64,000 nt of DNA from Alphaproteobacteria bacterium HGW-Alphaproteobacteria-18 (lineage in GTDB: Bacteria; Pseudomonadota; Alphaproteobacteria; Caulobacterales; Hyphomonadaceae), in assembly GCA_002841155.1 (NCBI GenBank), contig PHEH01000011.1:1-64000 (forward strand). The letters are read 5' to 3'. The translations under genes and the position numbers were made by a program. The notes beneath the pieces were generated by a model. The model was not told the DNA's origin. It searched no databases and was given only the letters and a program-made list of their open reading frames with translations. Shown piece by piece: positions 16,971 to 27,522 of this stretch. Position 1 is the first letter of the stretch. Each line of letters begins with the position of its first letter.

Positions 16971-17828
16971 TCAGGGAGCGATCAGCCGATCTTCCAGCCC
17001 GTCGCGTTCACGGCCTCCATAGACGGCGGCCCCTGCGGCAACGAAGGCACCGATCATCATCGCCAGCGCGGTGGCAATGGCGAGCGTTGCGCTGGCAGCG
17101 CGCGCGGCATCGACCTCTTCGCGGGCCTCTTCCCGTGCAAGGGCAACATCGGTAAAGGCCGTCTGCACTCGCGCTTCGGCGGCGTTCATGTTCAGACTGG
17201 CACGCTCGGCGACATCCTCGGCGAGCCACAGGCGGTCTTCCGGTGTCACTGAAGTATCGTCTGCAAGTGCCATCAGCATGAGACGCTCAGCCTCTCCGCG
17301 CGAGGCGGCAAGCCCATCGGCATCAGCGCCCGGCGCGCGATACAGCCGGTCGGTGATGAGCGTGGCGGGCGAGGGCGTGGCCTCTTCAGAATGCACAGCG
17401 GCCGCCGTAACCGCCGTTGCTGCGGCTGAGCCGCCACCGGCAGCAACCGCCGCGACAGTGAACATCAGCGCGCTCGCCACGGCCCATGTCAGAAAGCCGT
17501 GCACGGTGTCACGGAAGAAAACCTCATCCTGATGAATGGACCAGCGCAGACGTACGCGCCCGGCTATATAGCCGCCCGCAATCGAAGCGAAGATCTGTGT
17601 AAGGATTAGCCAGATGATCGTGACGACACCGATCGTGGTGACGGACAATCCGTCCCCGGCGAAGGGCGACATGGCCCCGAAGCCAAAGGCCGAACCAAGA
17701 ACGACGAGAACAATCGTCAAGCCAAGCGCCGCAAGGGCGCCGGCAAAAACAGCTGACCAGCTGATGGACTGGCCCGCCCAGCCGCCAACGGTGTTGCGCG
17801 CAGGCGCAGTCATAGGTGCATCAACCAT
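16971..17828 (-). CDS. membrane protein with long periplasmic/cytosolic helix
   Basis: A 285-residue protein with hydrophobic segments at about residues 22-48 (ISWSAVFAGALAALGLTIVLV), 63-92 and 110-145, a long acidic, Ala-rich helical region (about 150-240, e.g. RLWLAEDVAERASLNMNAAEA), and a final membrane segment (TLAIATALAMMIGAFVAAGAA). The N-terminal portion resembles the small TM proteins annotated as YrzE-like or hypothetical. I cannot assign a function. Nine bases upstream is a 24-codon membrane-peptide gene, so the two are co-transcribed. Confidence 0.7.
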   Translation of the reverse strand: MVDAPMTAPARNTVGGWAGQSISWSAVFAGALAALGLTIVLVVLGSAFGFGAMSPFAGDGLSVTTIGVVTIIWLILTQIFASIAGGYIAGRVRLRWSIHQDEVFFRDTVHGFLTWAVASALMFTVAAVAAGGGSAAATAVTAAAVHSEEATPSPATLITDRLYRAPGADADGLAASRGEAERLMLMALADDTSVTPEDRLWLAEDVAERASLNMNAAEARVQTAFTDVALAREEAREEVDAARAASATLAIATALAMMIGAFVAAGAAVYGGRERDGLEDRLIAP

Positions 17829-17837
17829 GTGCGCCTC

Positions 17838-17912
17838 CTAGAAAATCAAAAGAAGAATAAGAATGACGGGAATCGGAACTCCCAGAAACCAGAGTAGAAT
17901 ACCTTTGCCCAT
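17838..17912 (-). CDS. 24-residue membrane peptide
   Basis: The ATG at 17,912 follows a strong Shine-Dalgarno site (aaggagg on the minus strand, complement of 17,921-17,927) and opens a 24-codon frame, M-G-K-G-I-L-L-W-F-L-G-V-P-I-P-V-I-L-I-L and then L-L-I-F, ending TAG. The product is one transmembrane helix with a conserved-looking G-K-G-I-L-L-W...G-V-P-I-P start. Peptides of this type are, to my recollection, widespread in Proteobacteria but uncharacterised. The TAG is followed immediately by gagg, serving the next gene (16,971-17,828). Confidence 0.7.
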   Translation of the reverse strand: MGKGILLWFLGVPIPVILILLLIF

Positions 17913-18102
17913 GAGCGCTGCCTCCTTGCGGGGTTGCTCCCTCTTCTGCCACGCGGGGGCAGGTTGTTGGGGATTGGGAAAAGAACGCCGCTCCGCCTGA
18001 TTGGTTCCCCTTTCGCCATTTCGGGGAAGGGCGCATCAGCCCGCGCAGGCAAATCGACAGACATCTTTCGCTCGGGCGCAAAGCTGCTTATGCGAAGCCG
18101 CC

Positions 18103-18963
18103 ATGTCGCCCACACTGCTGCCCATTGTTCTCTGCCTCGTCTCGGCGCTGACCGTCGCGATCACCAATGTGATGGTGAAGCGCGGCGGCGATGTGCTGAC
18201 CGCCCGCGCGATTGTCGCCATCGTCATGGGCCTCTCTGTGGTGCCGCTTCTCCCCTTCGCGCCGCTGCCGCCGAAAGAGACCTGGCCACTGATCGCTATC
18301 TCGGTCTGCGTGCACTGGTTTTATCAGTTCTCTGCCATCCGCGCGCTGCACCGGGGCGCTCTCTCCCTCGTCTTCCCGGTGATGCGTGGGCTGGGGCCTT
18401 TGGCGACGGCGGTGCTTGCCGCCATCTGGCTGAAGGAAAGCCTCTCGCCGCTCCAGATCGCGGGCTTGATAGCCGCGTCTCTCTCCATCCTCGTCTTTGC
18501 AATGCCGACAGGGCTCACCGAAGCCGCCCGCCGTCTGGACCGCGCCGCACTCTTCTGGGCGCTGATGACCGCTGTCGGTGTGGGTCTCTATGCCGTGTCT
18601 GATACGCGCGCTGCCCGCGCAATGGATGATCCGCTCACCTTCGTTGTCTGGCTGTTCCTGTTTGACTGGGTGGGCGTGACGCTGGTTCTCCTCTGGCAGC
18701 GGAAGGGCAGGGTGATCGCTTCCCTGAGCAAGGAGCTGCGCGCAGGTGTGATCGGGGGCATCGCCGGGGCGCTCTCCTATGGCATGGCGATCTATGCCTA
18801 TACGCTGACAGATGCGGTCATGGTTACCGCCTTGCGCGAAACCTCCGTGGTCTTCGCGGCCGCCTTTGGCGCCTGGCTTCTGAAAGAAGGATTTGGCCGG
18901 CGCCGGATTGCTGCGGCTGCCACACTCGCTGCCGGGCTCGTGCTGATGCACGCTGCGGGCTGA
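18103..18963 (+). CDS. EamA-family transporter
   Basis: A 286-residue DMT-superfamily transporter with about ten membrane segments in two EamA repeats. The first repeat contains ITNVMVKRGGD and ALHRGALSLVFPVMRGLGPL, and the second ALSYGMAIYAYTLTDAVMVTALRETSVVF with the closing FGAWLLKEGFGRRR. The open frame extends to 18,001, but the hydrophobic N-terminus starts at the ATG at 18,103 (MSPTLLPIV). It lies between ftsY and yciB in a region otherwise conserved in the class. Substrate is unknown. Confidence 0.9.
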   Translation: MSPTLLPIVLCLVSALTVAITNVMVKRGGDVLTARAIVAIVMGLSVVPLLPFAPLPPKETWPLIAISVCVHWFYQFSAIRALHRGALSLVFPVMRGLGPLATAVLAAIWLKESLSPLQIAGLIAASLSILVFAMPTGLTEAARRLDRAALFWALMTAVGVGLYAVSDTRAARAMDDPLTFVVWLFLFDWVGVTLVLLWQRKGRVIASLSKELRAGVIGGIAGALSYGMAIYAYTLTDAVMVTALRETSVVFAAAFGAWLLKEGFGRRRIAAAATLAAGLVLMHAAG

Positions 18964-19034
18964 CGGATCGCAGCAATCATGACAGAAGGCATGAACGAAA
19001 AAACCGGAAGCCGCCCGCGCGCGTAAGGATAGTC

Positions 19035-19787
19035 ATGATACAAATACCGCCGCCTCCCGCCGCTGATCCTTCAAACGGTATCGGCACCGCTGCCGGCAAG
19101 GCAAACCAGATCTGGGGAGACTTCATCCCCGTTATCGGTTTCATCCTGACTTATAACGTGTTCCGCCGTGTGGAAATGCTAAACGGCCTCATCAACAAGG
19201 ACACCGCCATCTATTGGGCAACGGGTGTGCTGATCGTTCTCATGCTGGGTTTCCTCGGCAAGCAGTTGATCCAGCGCCAGCCTGTTTCGCAGATGATGGT
19301 GTTCTCGTCTGCCATCGTCGGCGGCTTCGGCCTCATCGGCATCCTGCTTCAGGAGAAGGCCTTCATTTATGTGAAGCCCACCATCCAGCAACTCTTCATG
19401 GCCGGCATCATCTTCATTCCGCTGATGTTTGGCAAAAACCTCTGGAAGTCTCTTTTCGCAAAAGTCTTCGATCTGCCTGACTTTGCCTGGCGCACACTGG
19501 CCATCCGCTGGGGTTTCTTCTTCATTGCCATGGCCGTCTGGAACGAGTTTCTCTGGCGGATGTATGCGCCGGGTTTCGAAAGCCCGCTCGTGCTCGCAGG
19601 TATTCCGGTGGCGCCGGCGGGAAGCTACGAATTCCTCGGTATGACCTTCGGCGCCAAGAATGCCGAGGATGTCTGGGCCAACTGGAAGCTCGGCAATATG
19701 GTCATCGTGTTCGTGTTTGGGGCGCTGAATACACCGTACACCCTGAAACACCTGCGCACGACGGAAGAAACGCCGGAAGCGGCATAA
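19035..19787 (+). CDS. yciB: septation protein A / YciB (IspZ) family
   Basis: A 250-residue inner-membrane protein with at least five hydrophobic segments, of the YciB/IspZ family implicated in cell-envelope and division integrity. Family features are IWGDFIPVIGFILTYNVFRR, the IYVKPTIQQLFMAGIIF segment and FAWRTLAIRWGFFFIAMAVWNEFLWR. It is longer than E. coli YciB (179 residues) because of an insertion before the final helix, as is usual in alphaproteobacteria. Its position close to ftsY is a conserved neighbourhood. The start at 19,035 is the only ATG in place. Confidence 0.85.
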   Translation: MIQIPPPPAADPSNGIGTAAGKANQIWGDFIPVIGFILTYNVFRRVEMLNGLINKDTAIYWATGVLIVLMLGFLGKQLIQRQPVSQMMVFSSAIVGGFGLIGILLQEKAFIYVKPTIQQLFMAGIIFIPLMFGKNLWKSLFAKVFDLPDFAWRTLAIRWGFFFIAMAVWNEFLWRMYAPGFESPLVLAGIPVAPAGSYEFLGMTFGAKNAEDVWANWKLGNMVIVFVFGALNTPYTLKHLRTTEETPEAA

Positions 19788-19793
19788 CGCCGT

Positions 19794-20345
19794 TTACCGC
19801 GTAACCTTCTCCGTGCCCGGCGGGTTTCCAAAAGGCGGAAATGCCTTCAGGTGCCGTGTTTGCGCATAATGGGTCAGCGCCCAAACGGCGGTCGGGAATG
19901 CCATCTGCGACCAGGGGATCTCCGCCCAGGAGACGAGCTTCACGTCCTCGCTTTCGGGTCCTGGCGCGATGCCTGACAATAGTCTGGCGCGGAACATGAT
20001 CTGAACCTGGGAAATGCGGGGCACAGAATAGACGCCAATGAGGCCGTCTATCTCGATATCGGCCATGGCTTCCTCCCGCGCTTCGCGCCGGGCGCCCTCT
20101 TCAACGCTCTCGCCTTCCTCCATGAATCCGGCCGGAAGGGTCCAGAATCCCTTGCGCGGCTCAATTGCACGCCTACAGATTAGGATTTTCTCATCCTTGA
20201 TTACGACTGCGCCTGTCACAATCTTAGGATTCACGTAATCAATAAAACTGCAGCGAGTGCAGATTCGTCGCATCCGATCGTCCCCATCTGGCACATCGAG
20301 GCGAAATTCTGTGTTCTGGAAAGGAGTTGGCAATTGATCAGTCAT
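19794..20345 (-). CDS. Nudix hydrolase with N-terminal Zn-ribbon remnant
   Basis: A 183-residue Nudix hydrolase. A short N-terminal block RRICTRCSFIDYVNPKIV carries a Cys-x2-Cys pair, followed by the Nudix box (GFMEEGESVEEGARREAREE). The box ends EEA-M-A rather than the usual E-x-G, a mild deviation. The FIDYVNPKIV-type N-terminus is typical of alphaproteobacterial Nudix proteins related to NUDT14/ADP-ribose pyrophosphatases; the substrate is probably a nucleoside diphosphate derivative. It is convergent with yciB (6-base gap) and divergent from the MarR-H1 gene. Confidence 0.9.
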   Translation of the reverse strand: MTDQLPTPFQNTEFRLDVPDGDDRMRRICTRCSFIDYVNPKIVTGAVVIKDEKILICRRAIEPRKGFWTLPAGFMEEGESVEEGARREAREEAMADIEIDGLIGVYSVPRISQVQIMFRARLLSGIAPGPESEDVKLVSWAEIPWSQMAFPTAVWALTHYAQTRHLKAFPPFGNPPGTEKVTR

Positions 20346-20486
20346 CCAATCTTTATCCTGTCGCCTATATGGAGAATGTGTTTGATCCGCCTACGGGGCT
20401 CTTGTTAACGCCCCGGAACACGCATCGGCCCCTTTCACACTCCCGTCCCTCCCCGGACACCTTAACAACCTTTAGGAACCTACATC

Positions 20487-21131
20487 ATGAGCTTCAACCT
20501 CAATTCTTCGCCCAGCCACCTTCTGCACCGCGCCCAGCAGATCGCTGCCAATCATTCGGCCGCTGCCATGAAGTCGGCCGGTGTCACGCTGCGCCAGTTC
20601 TCGGTGCTTGCTGCCCTTTCGGGCAATGAGGGCGTCAGCCAGTCTGATCTCGTCAATGCCACCGGCATCGACCGGTCGACCCTCGCCGACATGGTTGCCC
20701 GTATGGAAACCGCCGGCCTCATCAAGCGCGCCGATTCCAAAACCGACGCGCGCGCCAAATCCGTCAGCCTGACGGCTAAAGGCAAGAAAGCCTATGACAA
20801 GGCCCTCCCGGCTGTCACCAAGGCTGACGACGCTCTCTTCTCGACCCTGGCAAAAGCCAAGCAGGACGCCCTGCTGCAAGGCCTCACCGGCCTGGTCGAC
20901 GATTCGGAGAAGAAAGAAGCCGCTCCGGCTGCGCCAAAAGCGCCTAAAGCCGTGAAAGCGCCTAAGGCTGCGCCGAAGGCCGCAAAAGCTCCGAAGGCTG
21001 CCAAAGCCGCTGCTCCGAAAGCCAAGAAAGCGCCTGCCAAGAAAAAGGTTGCCAAAGCTGAAGTGAAAAAAGCTCCGGTCGCTGTGAAGAAGGCCCCGGT
21101 TGCCAAGAAAGCTGCTGCGAAGAAGAAGTAA
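20487..21131 (+). CDS. MarR-type winged-helix protein with histone H1-like tail
   Basis: A 214-residue protein in two parts. Residues about 1-135 are a MarR winged helix: LRQFSVLAALSGNEGVSQSDL, the recognition segment ATGIDRSTLADMVARMETAG and a wing with DARAKSVSLTAKGKKAY. Residues about 143-214 are a Lys/Ala/Pro-rich tail built from KAPKA, KAAK and AKKK words, like eukaryotic histone H1 or bacterial HctB/AlgP tails, with no cysteines or aromatics. The tail predicts broad, non-specific DNA or RNA binding in addition to site recognition. It has its own terminator at 21,159. Targets are unknown; a nucleoid-associated role is inference. Confidence 0.9.
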   Translation: MSFNLNSSPSHLLHRAQQIAANHSAAAMKSAGVTLRQFSVLAALSGNEGVSQSDLVNATGIDRSTLADMVARMETAGLIKRADSKTDARAKSVSLTAKGKKAYDKALPAVTKADDALFSTLAKAKQDALLQGLTGLVDDSEKKEAAPAAPKAPKAVKAPKAAPKAAKAPKAAKAAAPKAKKAPAKKKVAKAEVKKAPVAVKKAPVAKKAAAKKK

Positions 21132-21153
21132 GCCTTCTTCCTTCGTCAGAAGA

Positions 21154-21678
21154 TCACGAGCGGGGCGCCTCAAGCGCCCCGCTTATTTTTTGGACGAGGG
21201 TATCGTCCAGCGGGCCGCCAATGTGCAGGATGATCTCGCCCTCAGCAGAGATCACGAAGGTTTCCGGCACGCCCGTTAGGCCGAAGTCCAGCCCGCCCCG
21301 GCCGTCCGGGTCCAGCGCCACCTGGGTGTAGGGATTGCCCAGCCGCTCGAGGAACTTCGCCCCGTCGGCCACCTTGTCCTTGTAGAGAACGCCGTAGACC
21401 TGGCCGGGATGCTGCTCGCCCAGCGCCACAAGGTATTTGTGCTCGGCCTCACACGGCGCGCACCAGCTGGCAAAGAGGTTCACCACCACGGGCTGGCCGC
21501 CGGGGGGAGGGGCAAAGGCAATCTCGCCGCTCCCATCCATCAGCGGGAAGACATGTTCGGGCGCGGCCCGCGAGACGCGCTCGAACTCGCCCTTGGAGGG
21601 GCGGATCATCTGCCAGCCGCCAAATCCGGCCACCACCACCAGGGCGACCACCGGCAAGGCATAGAGCCAGCGTTTCAT
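21154..21678 (-). CDS. ccmG: cytochrome c biogenesis thioredoxin CcmG/DsbE
   Basis: A 174-residue membrane-tethered thioredoxin that keeps apocytochrome c cysteines reduced in the periplasm. An N-terminal anchor (LYALPVVALVVVAGFGGW) precedes the thioredoxin fold with Cys73-Ala-Pro-Cys76 (NLFASWCAPCEAEH) and the cis-Pro motif GVPETFVIS. It is the last gene of ccmA-B-C-D-G on the minus strand; its ATG overlaps the ccmD stop (ATGA). ccmE, ccmF and ccmH are not in this window. Confidence 0.95.
   Translation of the reverse strand: MKRWLYALPVVALVVVAGFGGWQMIRPSKGEFERVSRAAPEHVFPLMDGSGEIAFAPPPGGQPVVVNLFASWCAPCEAEHKYLVALGEQHPGQVYGVLYKDKVADGAKFLERLGNPYTQVALDPDGRGGLDFGLTGVPETFVISAEGEIILHIGGPLDDTLVQKISGALEAPRS
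21159..21191 (+). terminator. intrinsic terminator of the MarR-H1 gene
   Basis: A perfect 10-bp GC stem, agcggggcgc (21,159-21,168) with gcgccccgct (21,174-21,183), five-base loop, followed by tatttttt. It terminates the plus-strand gene that ends at 21,131. The hairpin lies inside the last codons of the convergent ccmG, so the two transcription units overlap at their 3' ends. Confidence 0.85.
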
Positions 21679-21833
21679 GTCCGCAGGTCCTCGTCATTGG
21701 CCACCAGCGCGTCGAGGCGCTTCTTCGCCGCCCGCGCCGCCAGCCAGGCCTGAAGGCAGGCCCCGGCAATCATCAGCGCGCCGATCAGGTAGCAGGCCCA
21801 GATATAGGCGGCGTTCTTGTCAAATTCCGGCAT
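21675..21833 (-). CDS. ccmD: heme exporter protein CcmD
   Basis: A 52-residue single-pass protein too short for most gene callers. It opens MPEFDKNAAYIWACYLIGAL, continues with a hydrophobic stretch (MIAGACLQAWLAARAA) and ends with a charged tail (KKRLDALVANDEDLRT). The Y-I-W-x-x-Y-L pattern and the basic cytoplasmic end are CcmD hallmarks. CcmD joins CcmA, CcmB and CcmC to release holo-CcmE. The start lies just after the ccmC stop and the stop overlaps the ccmG start codon, so the gene is fully embedded in the operon. Confidence 0.93.
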   Translation of the reverse strand: MPEFDKNAAYIWACYLIGALMIAGACLQAWLAARAAKKRLDALVANDEDLRT

Positions 21834-21836
21834 CGC

Positions 21837-22565
21837 CTATCCCTCCAGCGCCTGTGCCGTCAGGCGGGCAATGCGCCGCTGGCGGATTTCGGTGCGCATA
21901 TGGGTCATCACAAGACCGCCAAAGAGAAGGCCATGCCCGAGGCCCGAGATCAGAAGCGGTGTCAGGTAGACGGCCGCCATCTTCGGGCCATCGGCCGTGA
22001 TCACGCTGGCGGGCTGGTGCAGCGAGGTGAAGAGGTCGACGGAGAATTTGATCAGCGGCACATTGATGGCGCCGACCATGGCCAGGATGGCGCCGGCGCG
22101 CGCGGCCTTCTGGCGCGAATCCATCGAGGCGCGCAGCGCCATATAGCCGAGGAAAAGGAACAGAAGGAACAGAACGGACATCATCCGCGCATCATCCCAT
22201 TGCCACCAGGTGCCCCAGGTCGGCTTGCCCCAGATGGCGCCGGTGGCCAGGCACAGCGCCGTCCACACCGCGCCGAGCGGGGCAATCGCCTTGGCCGCAA
22301 TGTCGGCCAGCTCATGGCGCCAGATGAACCAGACGAAACTCGCCACCGCGAGGGCCGAATAGCTCGCCATCGCCAGCCAGGCGGCGGGCACATGGATGAA
22401 CATCACCCGCATGATATCTCCGCCCTGGTATTCGTCCTTCGGCACGATCCAGAGCCCCTGCCAGAGACCCCACAGGATGCAGAGCGCGCCCGCGCCATAG
22501 AAGAGGGGCGCCGCCACGGCGGAGAATTTCAGAAACTTGTGCGGATTGGCAAAGGCGGACCACAT
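21837..22565 (-). CDS. ccmC: heme transporter CcmC
   Basis: A 242-residue, six-helix inner-membrane protein that loads heme onto the chaperone CcmE. The tryptophan-rich WWD motif is visible in GKPTWGTWWQWDDARMMS, and the flanking histidines are in MFIHVPAAW and LFTSLHQPASV. The reading frame remains open upstream through ccmB (to 23,237) without coding meaning; the family N-terminus (FANPHKF) sets the ATG at 22,565. Gene order ccmB-ccmC-ccmD is canonical. Confidence 0.96.
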   Translation of the reverse strand: MWSAFANPHKFLKFSAVAAPLFYGAGALCILWGLWQGLWIVPKDEYQGGDIMRVMFIHVPAAWLAMASYSALAVASFVWFIWRHELADIAAKAIAPLGAVWTALCLATGAIWGKPTWGTWWQWDDARMMSVLFLLFLFLGYMALRASMDSRQKAARAGAILAMVGAINVPLIKFSVDLFTSLHQPASVITADGPKMAAVYLTPLLISGLGHGLLFGGLVMTHMRTEIRQRRIARLTAQALEG

Positions 22566-22588
22566 GAGACTAACGCAATAACCTTCCC

Positions 22589-23254
22589 TTAGTCTGCCGC
22601 CAAGCGCAGGGCCGCTGCCATGGCATAGGGCGCAACAGCGCAGGCAAAGAGTGTGGAAGCGGCCAGCAGCATCGGCGCGCCATCTGATCCGATGCCCCCG
22701 GTCATGGCGAGGGCGCCAAAGATGGCGGTCGGTACATAGAGCGGCAGGGCGATGATCGAGATCAGCAGCCCGCCCCGGCGCACCGTGGCCGACAGCGCGG
22801 CGCCCACCCCGCCCCAGAAGAAAAAAGCAAGGCTGCCAAGGGCATAGAGGCCGAGATGGGCGATCAGGTCCAGACTCGCCTGCGCCTGAAACATCAGCGC
22901 CAGCAGGGGCGAGGCAAGCGCCAGAGGCAATCCGGCGGCCAGCCAGTGGGCCAGCGTCTTGGCCGCCGCAATCGCCGCCATCGGCGCGCCCGTTTGCAGC
23001 CAGAGGTCCAGCGTGCCGTCTTCGGCGTCCGCCTGGAAGATCCGCTCCAGTGTGACGAGGCTCGATAGCGCCAGCGCCACCCAAATTATGCCGGGCCCCA
23101 CCGCACGCAGAATGCTGGATTCGGTTCCGATACCCAGCGGCACGAGAACCGCTGCCCCGCCCAGGAAGCCCAGTGGCAGCAGCGCGCCGGCGCCGCCCGC
23201 CCAGGCTTCGGCGAATGCCTGCCGAAAGGCTGCCCATATCGGCGCCGCGTTCAA
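22589..23254 (-). CDS. ccmB: heme exporter protein CcmB
   Basis: A 221-residue membrane protein with six hydrophobic segments, the permease half of the CcmAB ABC complex of system I cytochrome c maturation. The sequence FLGGAAVLVPLGIGTE, the segment LERIFQADAEDGTLD and ALPLYVPTAIFGA are family hallmarks (compare F-x-x-D-x-E-x-G-x-L-D in other CcmB proteins). The start overlaps the ccmA stop by four bases (23,251-23,254). Confidence 0.95.
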   Translation of the reverse strand: MNAAPIWAAFRQAFAEAWAGGAGALLPLGFLGGAAVLVPLGIGTESSILRAVGPGIIWVALALSSLVTLERIFQADAEDGTLDLWLQTGAPMAAIAAAKTLAHWLAAGLPLALASPLLALMFQAQASLDLIAHLGLYALGSLAFFFWGGVGAALSATVRRGGLLISIIALPLYVPTAIFGALAMTGGIGSDGAPMLLAASTLFACAVAPYAMAAALRLAAD

Positions 23255-23832
23255 AGGGTCACCTCGGTGGTCACCGGGAAGCCGGCGGTGTCATGCATTG
23301 ACGCGATTATGGCGCCATTTGTCCTCAAATGTCCTGAAATGACCTGATCGAGCAGTGTTTTGCCGGCCGCGTCGAGGGCCGTATAGGGCTCGTCCAGCAG
23401 CCAGAGCGGGCGGTCTTCCAGCAGCAAGCGGGCAAAGGCCGTGCGCCGTCTCTGGCCCGCCGAAAGATACCGTCCCGGTACATCAGCGGCGCGCGTCAGC
23501 GCCATTTTCTCAAGTATTTCAGGGATATTTGCGCTTGATCCCCATGCCTTGGCCCAGAGGGCGAGATGGCTGCACGGGGTTTCCTGCGGCTTGATGCCTT
23601 CCTTATGGCCGATCCAGTGATGGGGGGCAGGGCGCGCGATCTCCCCGGCTTCCGGCCGTGTCAGCCCCGCCAGCATCCGCAGCAGCGTCGTCTTGCCCGC
23701 CCCGTTGGCGCCGCGCAGCACGATAGCTTCGCCCGGCAACAGCTTCAGCCCTATCCCGCGGAACAGCACGCGCTCACCCCGCAGGATAGCGAGGCCGCTG
23801 GCGCTGAGCAGGGGGGCGGTCGAGACAGTCAC
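23251..23832 (-). CDS. ccmA: heme exporter ATP-binding protein CcmA
   Basis: A 193-residue ABC ATPase that powers release of holo-CcmE. The Walker A motif is GANGAGKTTLL, the signature is YLSAGQRRRTAFARLLLE, and Walker B is LWLLDEPYTALD. It is first in the ccmA-B-C-D-G operon and divergent from acnA, a pairing conserved in several alphaproteobacteria. Near its 3' end the DNA has two TGTCC words exactly 10 bp apart (23,320 and 23,330), echoing the array at 41,974. Confidence 0.95.
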   Translation of the reverse strand: MTVSTAPLLSASGLAILRGERVLFRGIGLKLLPGEAIVLRGANGAGKTTLLRMLAGLTRPEAGEIARPAPHHWIGHKEGIKPQETPCSHLALWAKAWGSSANIPEILEKMALTRAADVPGRYLSAGQRRRTAFARLLLEDRPLWLLDEPYTALDAAGKTLLDQVISGHLRTNGAIIASMHDTAGFPVTTEVTL

Positions 23833-24004
23833 CGGCGCAGGCTTAGCCTGTTCGGCAATCTCTGCAAACGAGGCCTTGCGCCGCTATTAACGGTTTGACC
23901 CTTTGTCCCAATTGCGCCGGAAGGGCAGGGCCTATAAGAGGGCCCCAGCGACGAAAACGGGCCCTCGGAACGCGAAGGCCCTTATCAGGAGGCAAGGCTC
24001 GCAC

Positions 24005-26767
<2,763 letters not shown>

Positions 26768-26776
26768 GACATCAAA

Positions 26777-26810
26777 GCCCGCCGCAGGATCAGCCTGCGG
26801 CGGGCTTTTT
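26777..26810 (+). terminator. intrinsic terminator of acnA
   Basis: A perfect 12-bp stem, gcccgccgcagg (26,777-26,788) with cctgcggcgggc (26,794-26,805), five-base loop, followed by five T. It lies 10 bases after the acnA stop and separates it from the DUF1223 gene. Confidence 0.95.
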
Positions 26811-26868
26811 ACAGCCTCTCACGCGGCTGTGACTGTCGGCATGTTGCCCCAGAGCATATAAGCGGCCT

Positions 26869-27522
26869 GTGATGATGCGACTGCCTGCCCTGTTTGTCCT
26901 GCTTCTGGCTGCGTTTGCGGCGCCCTCGGCGCATGCAGATGGGCCTGTTCTGGTTGAGCTTTTTACCTCCAAAAACTGCCGTTCCTGCCCGGCCGCCTAT
27001 AAGGCAATGGATGAGTTGGAGGCTCAGCGGGACGATGTGCTGGTGCTTACATGGCCGGTCGATTACTGGGATTATCTTGGCAGCAAGGAAAAGATGGCCC
27101 TGCCGGAATCGAAAGATCGCCAGCGCGGCTATGTCGAGCGCTTCTCCCTGCGGGGGCCTTACACGCCTCAGGCCGTGTTCAACGGCGCCGAGCAGGCGGC
27201 AGGTAACAAGGCAAGCAAGGTTGGCGCGGCGCTCGGGAAAGCCATGACACTGCCTGAGTCCGGCGTTCTGCTTGTCCGCAAAAACGGACAGGTATCGCTC
27301 AAGGGTGAAACCGGCAGCCTGACAGACCTCTGGTGGGTCACCTATCTGACCGACCCGGACAATCCGACCAAGATGCCCAACCCGGTGACCTCTGCTCGCC
27401 AGATCGGTCCGTGGCTTGGCGGCCGGGCGGATATCGAGCTGCCTGAGTGTGAATCCGGGTGCGCGCTGATTGTTCAGGAGGCCGGCTTTGGCCCGGTCCT
27501 CGCCGTCATGGACGTACGCTGA
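26869..27522 (+). CDS. DUF1223 family secreted thioredoxin-like protein
   Basis: A 217-residue secreted protein with a signal peptide (MRLPALFVLLLAAFAAPSAHA) and a DUF1223 domain. The hallmark VELFTSKNCRSCPAAYKAMDE places a Cys-x2-Cys pair at the thioredoxin active-site position, followed by WPVDYWDYLGSKEK and TPQAVFNG. Function is unproven; the fold suggests periplasmic redox or metal handling. DUF1223 genes beside acnA and the ccm genes recur in alphaproteobacteria, and the neighbourhood may hint at a link with oxidative or heme metabolism. Three ATGs are adjacent at the start; 26,869 is the first. Confidence 0.88.
   Translation: MMMRLPALFVLLLAAFAAPSAHADGPVLVELFTSKNCRSCPAAYKAMDELEAQRDDVLVLTWPVDYWDYLGSKEKMALPESKDRQRGYVERFSLRGPYTPQAVFNGAEQAAGNKASKVGAALGKAMTLPESGVLLVRKNGQVSLKGETGSLTDLWWVTYLTDPDNPTKMPNPVTSARQIGPWLGGRADIELPECESGCALIVQEAGFGPVLAVMDVR

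Noticed and set aside
21837-23237. A 466-codon frame joining ccmC with the ccmB region, as if a fusion protein
   Set aside because: The first 224 codons are ccmB DNA read in the wrong frame. The real ccmB frame (22,589-23,254) and the ccmC start at 22,565 explain the region.
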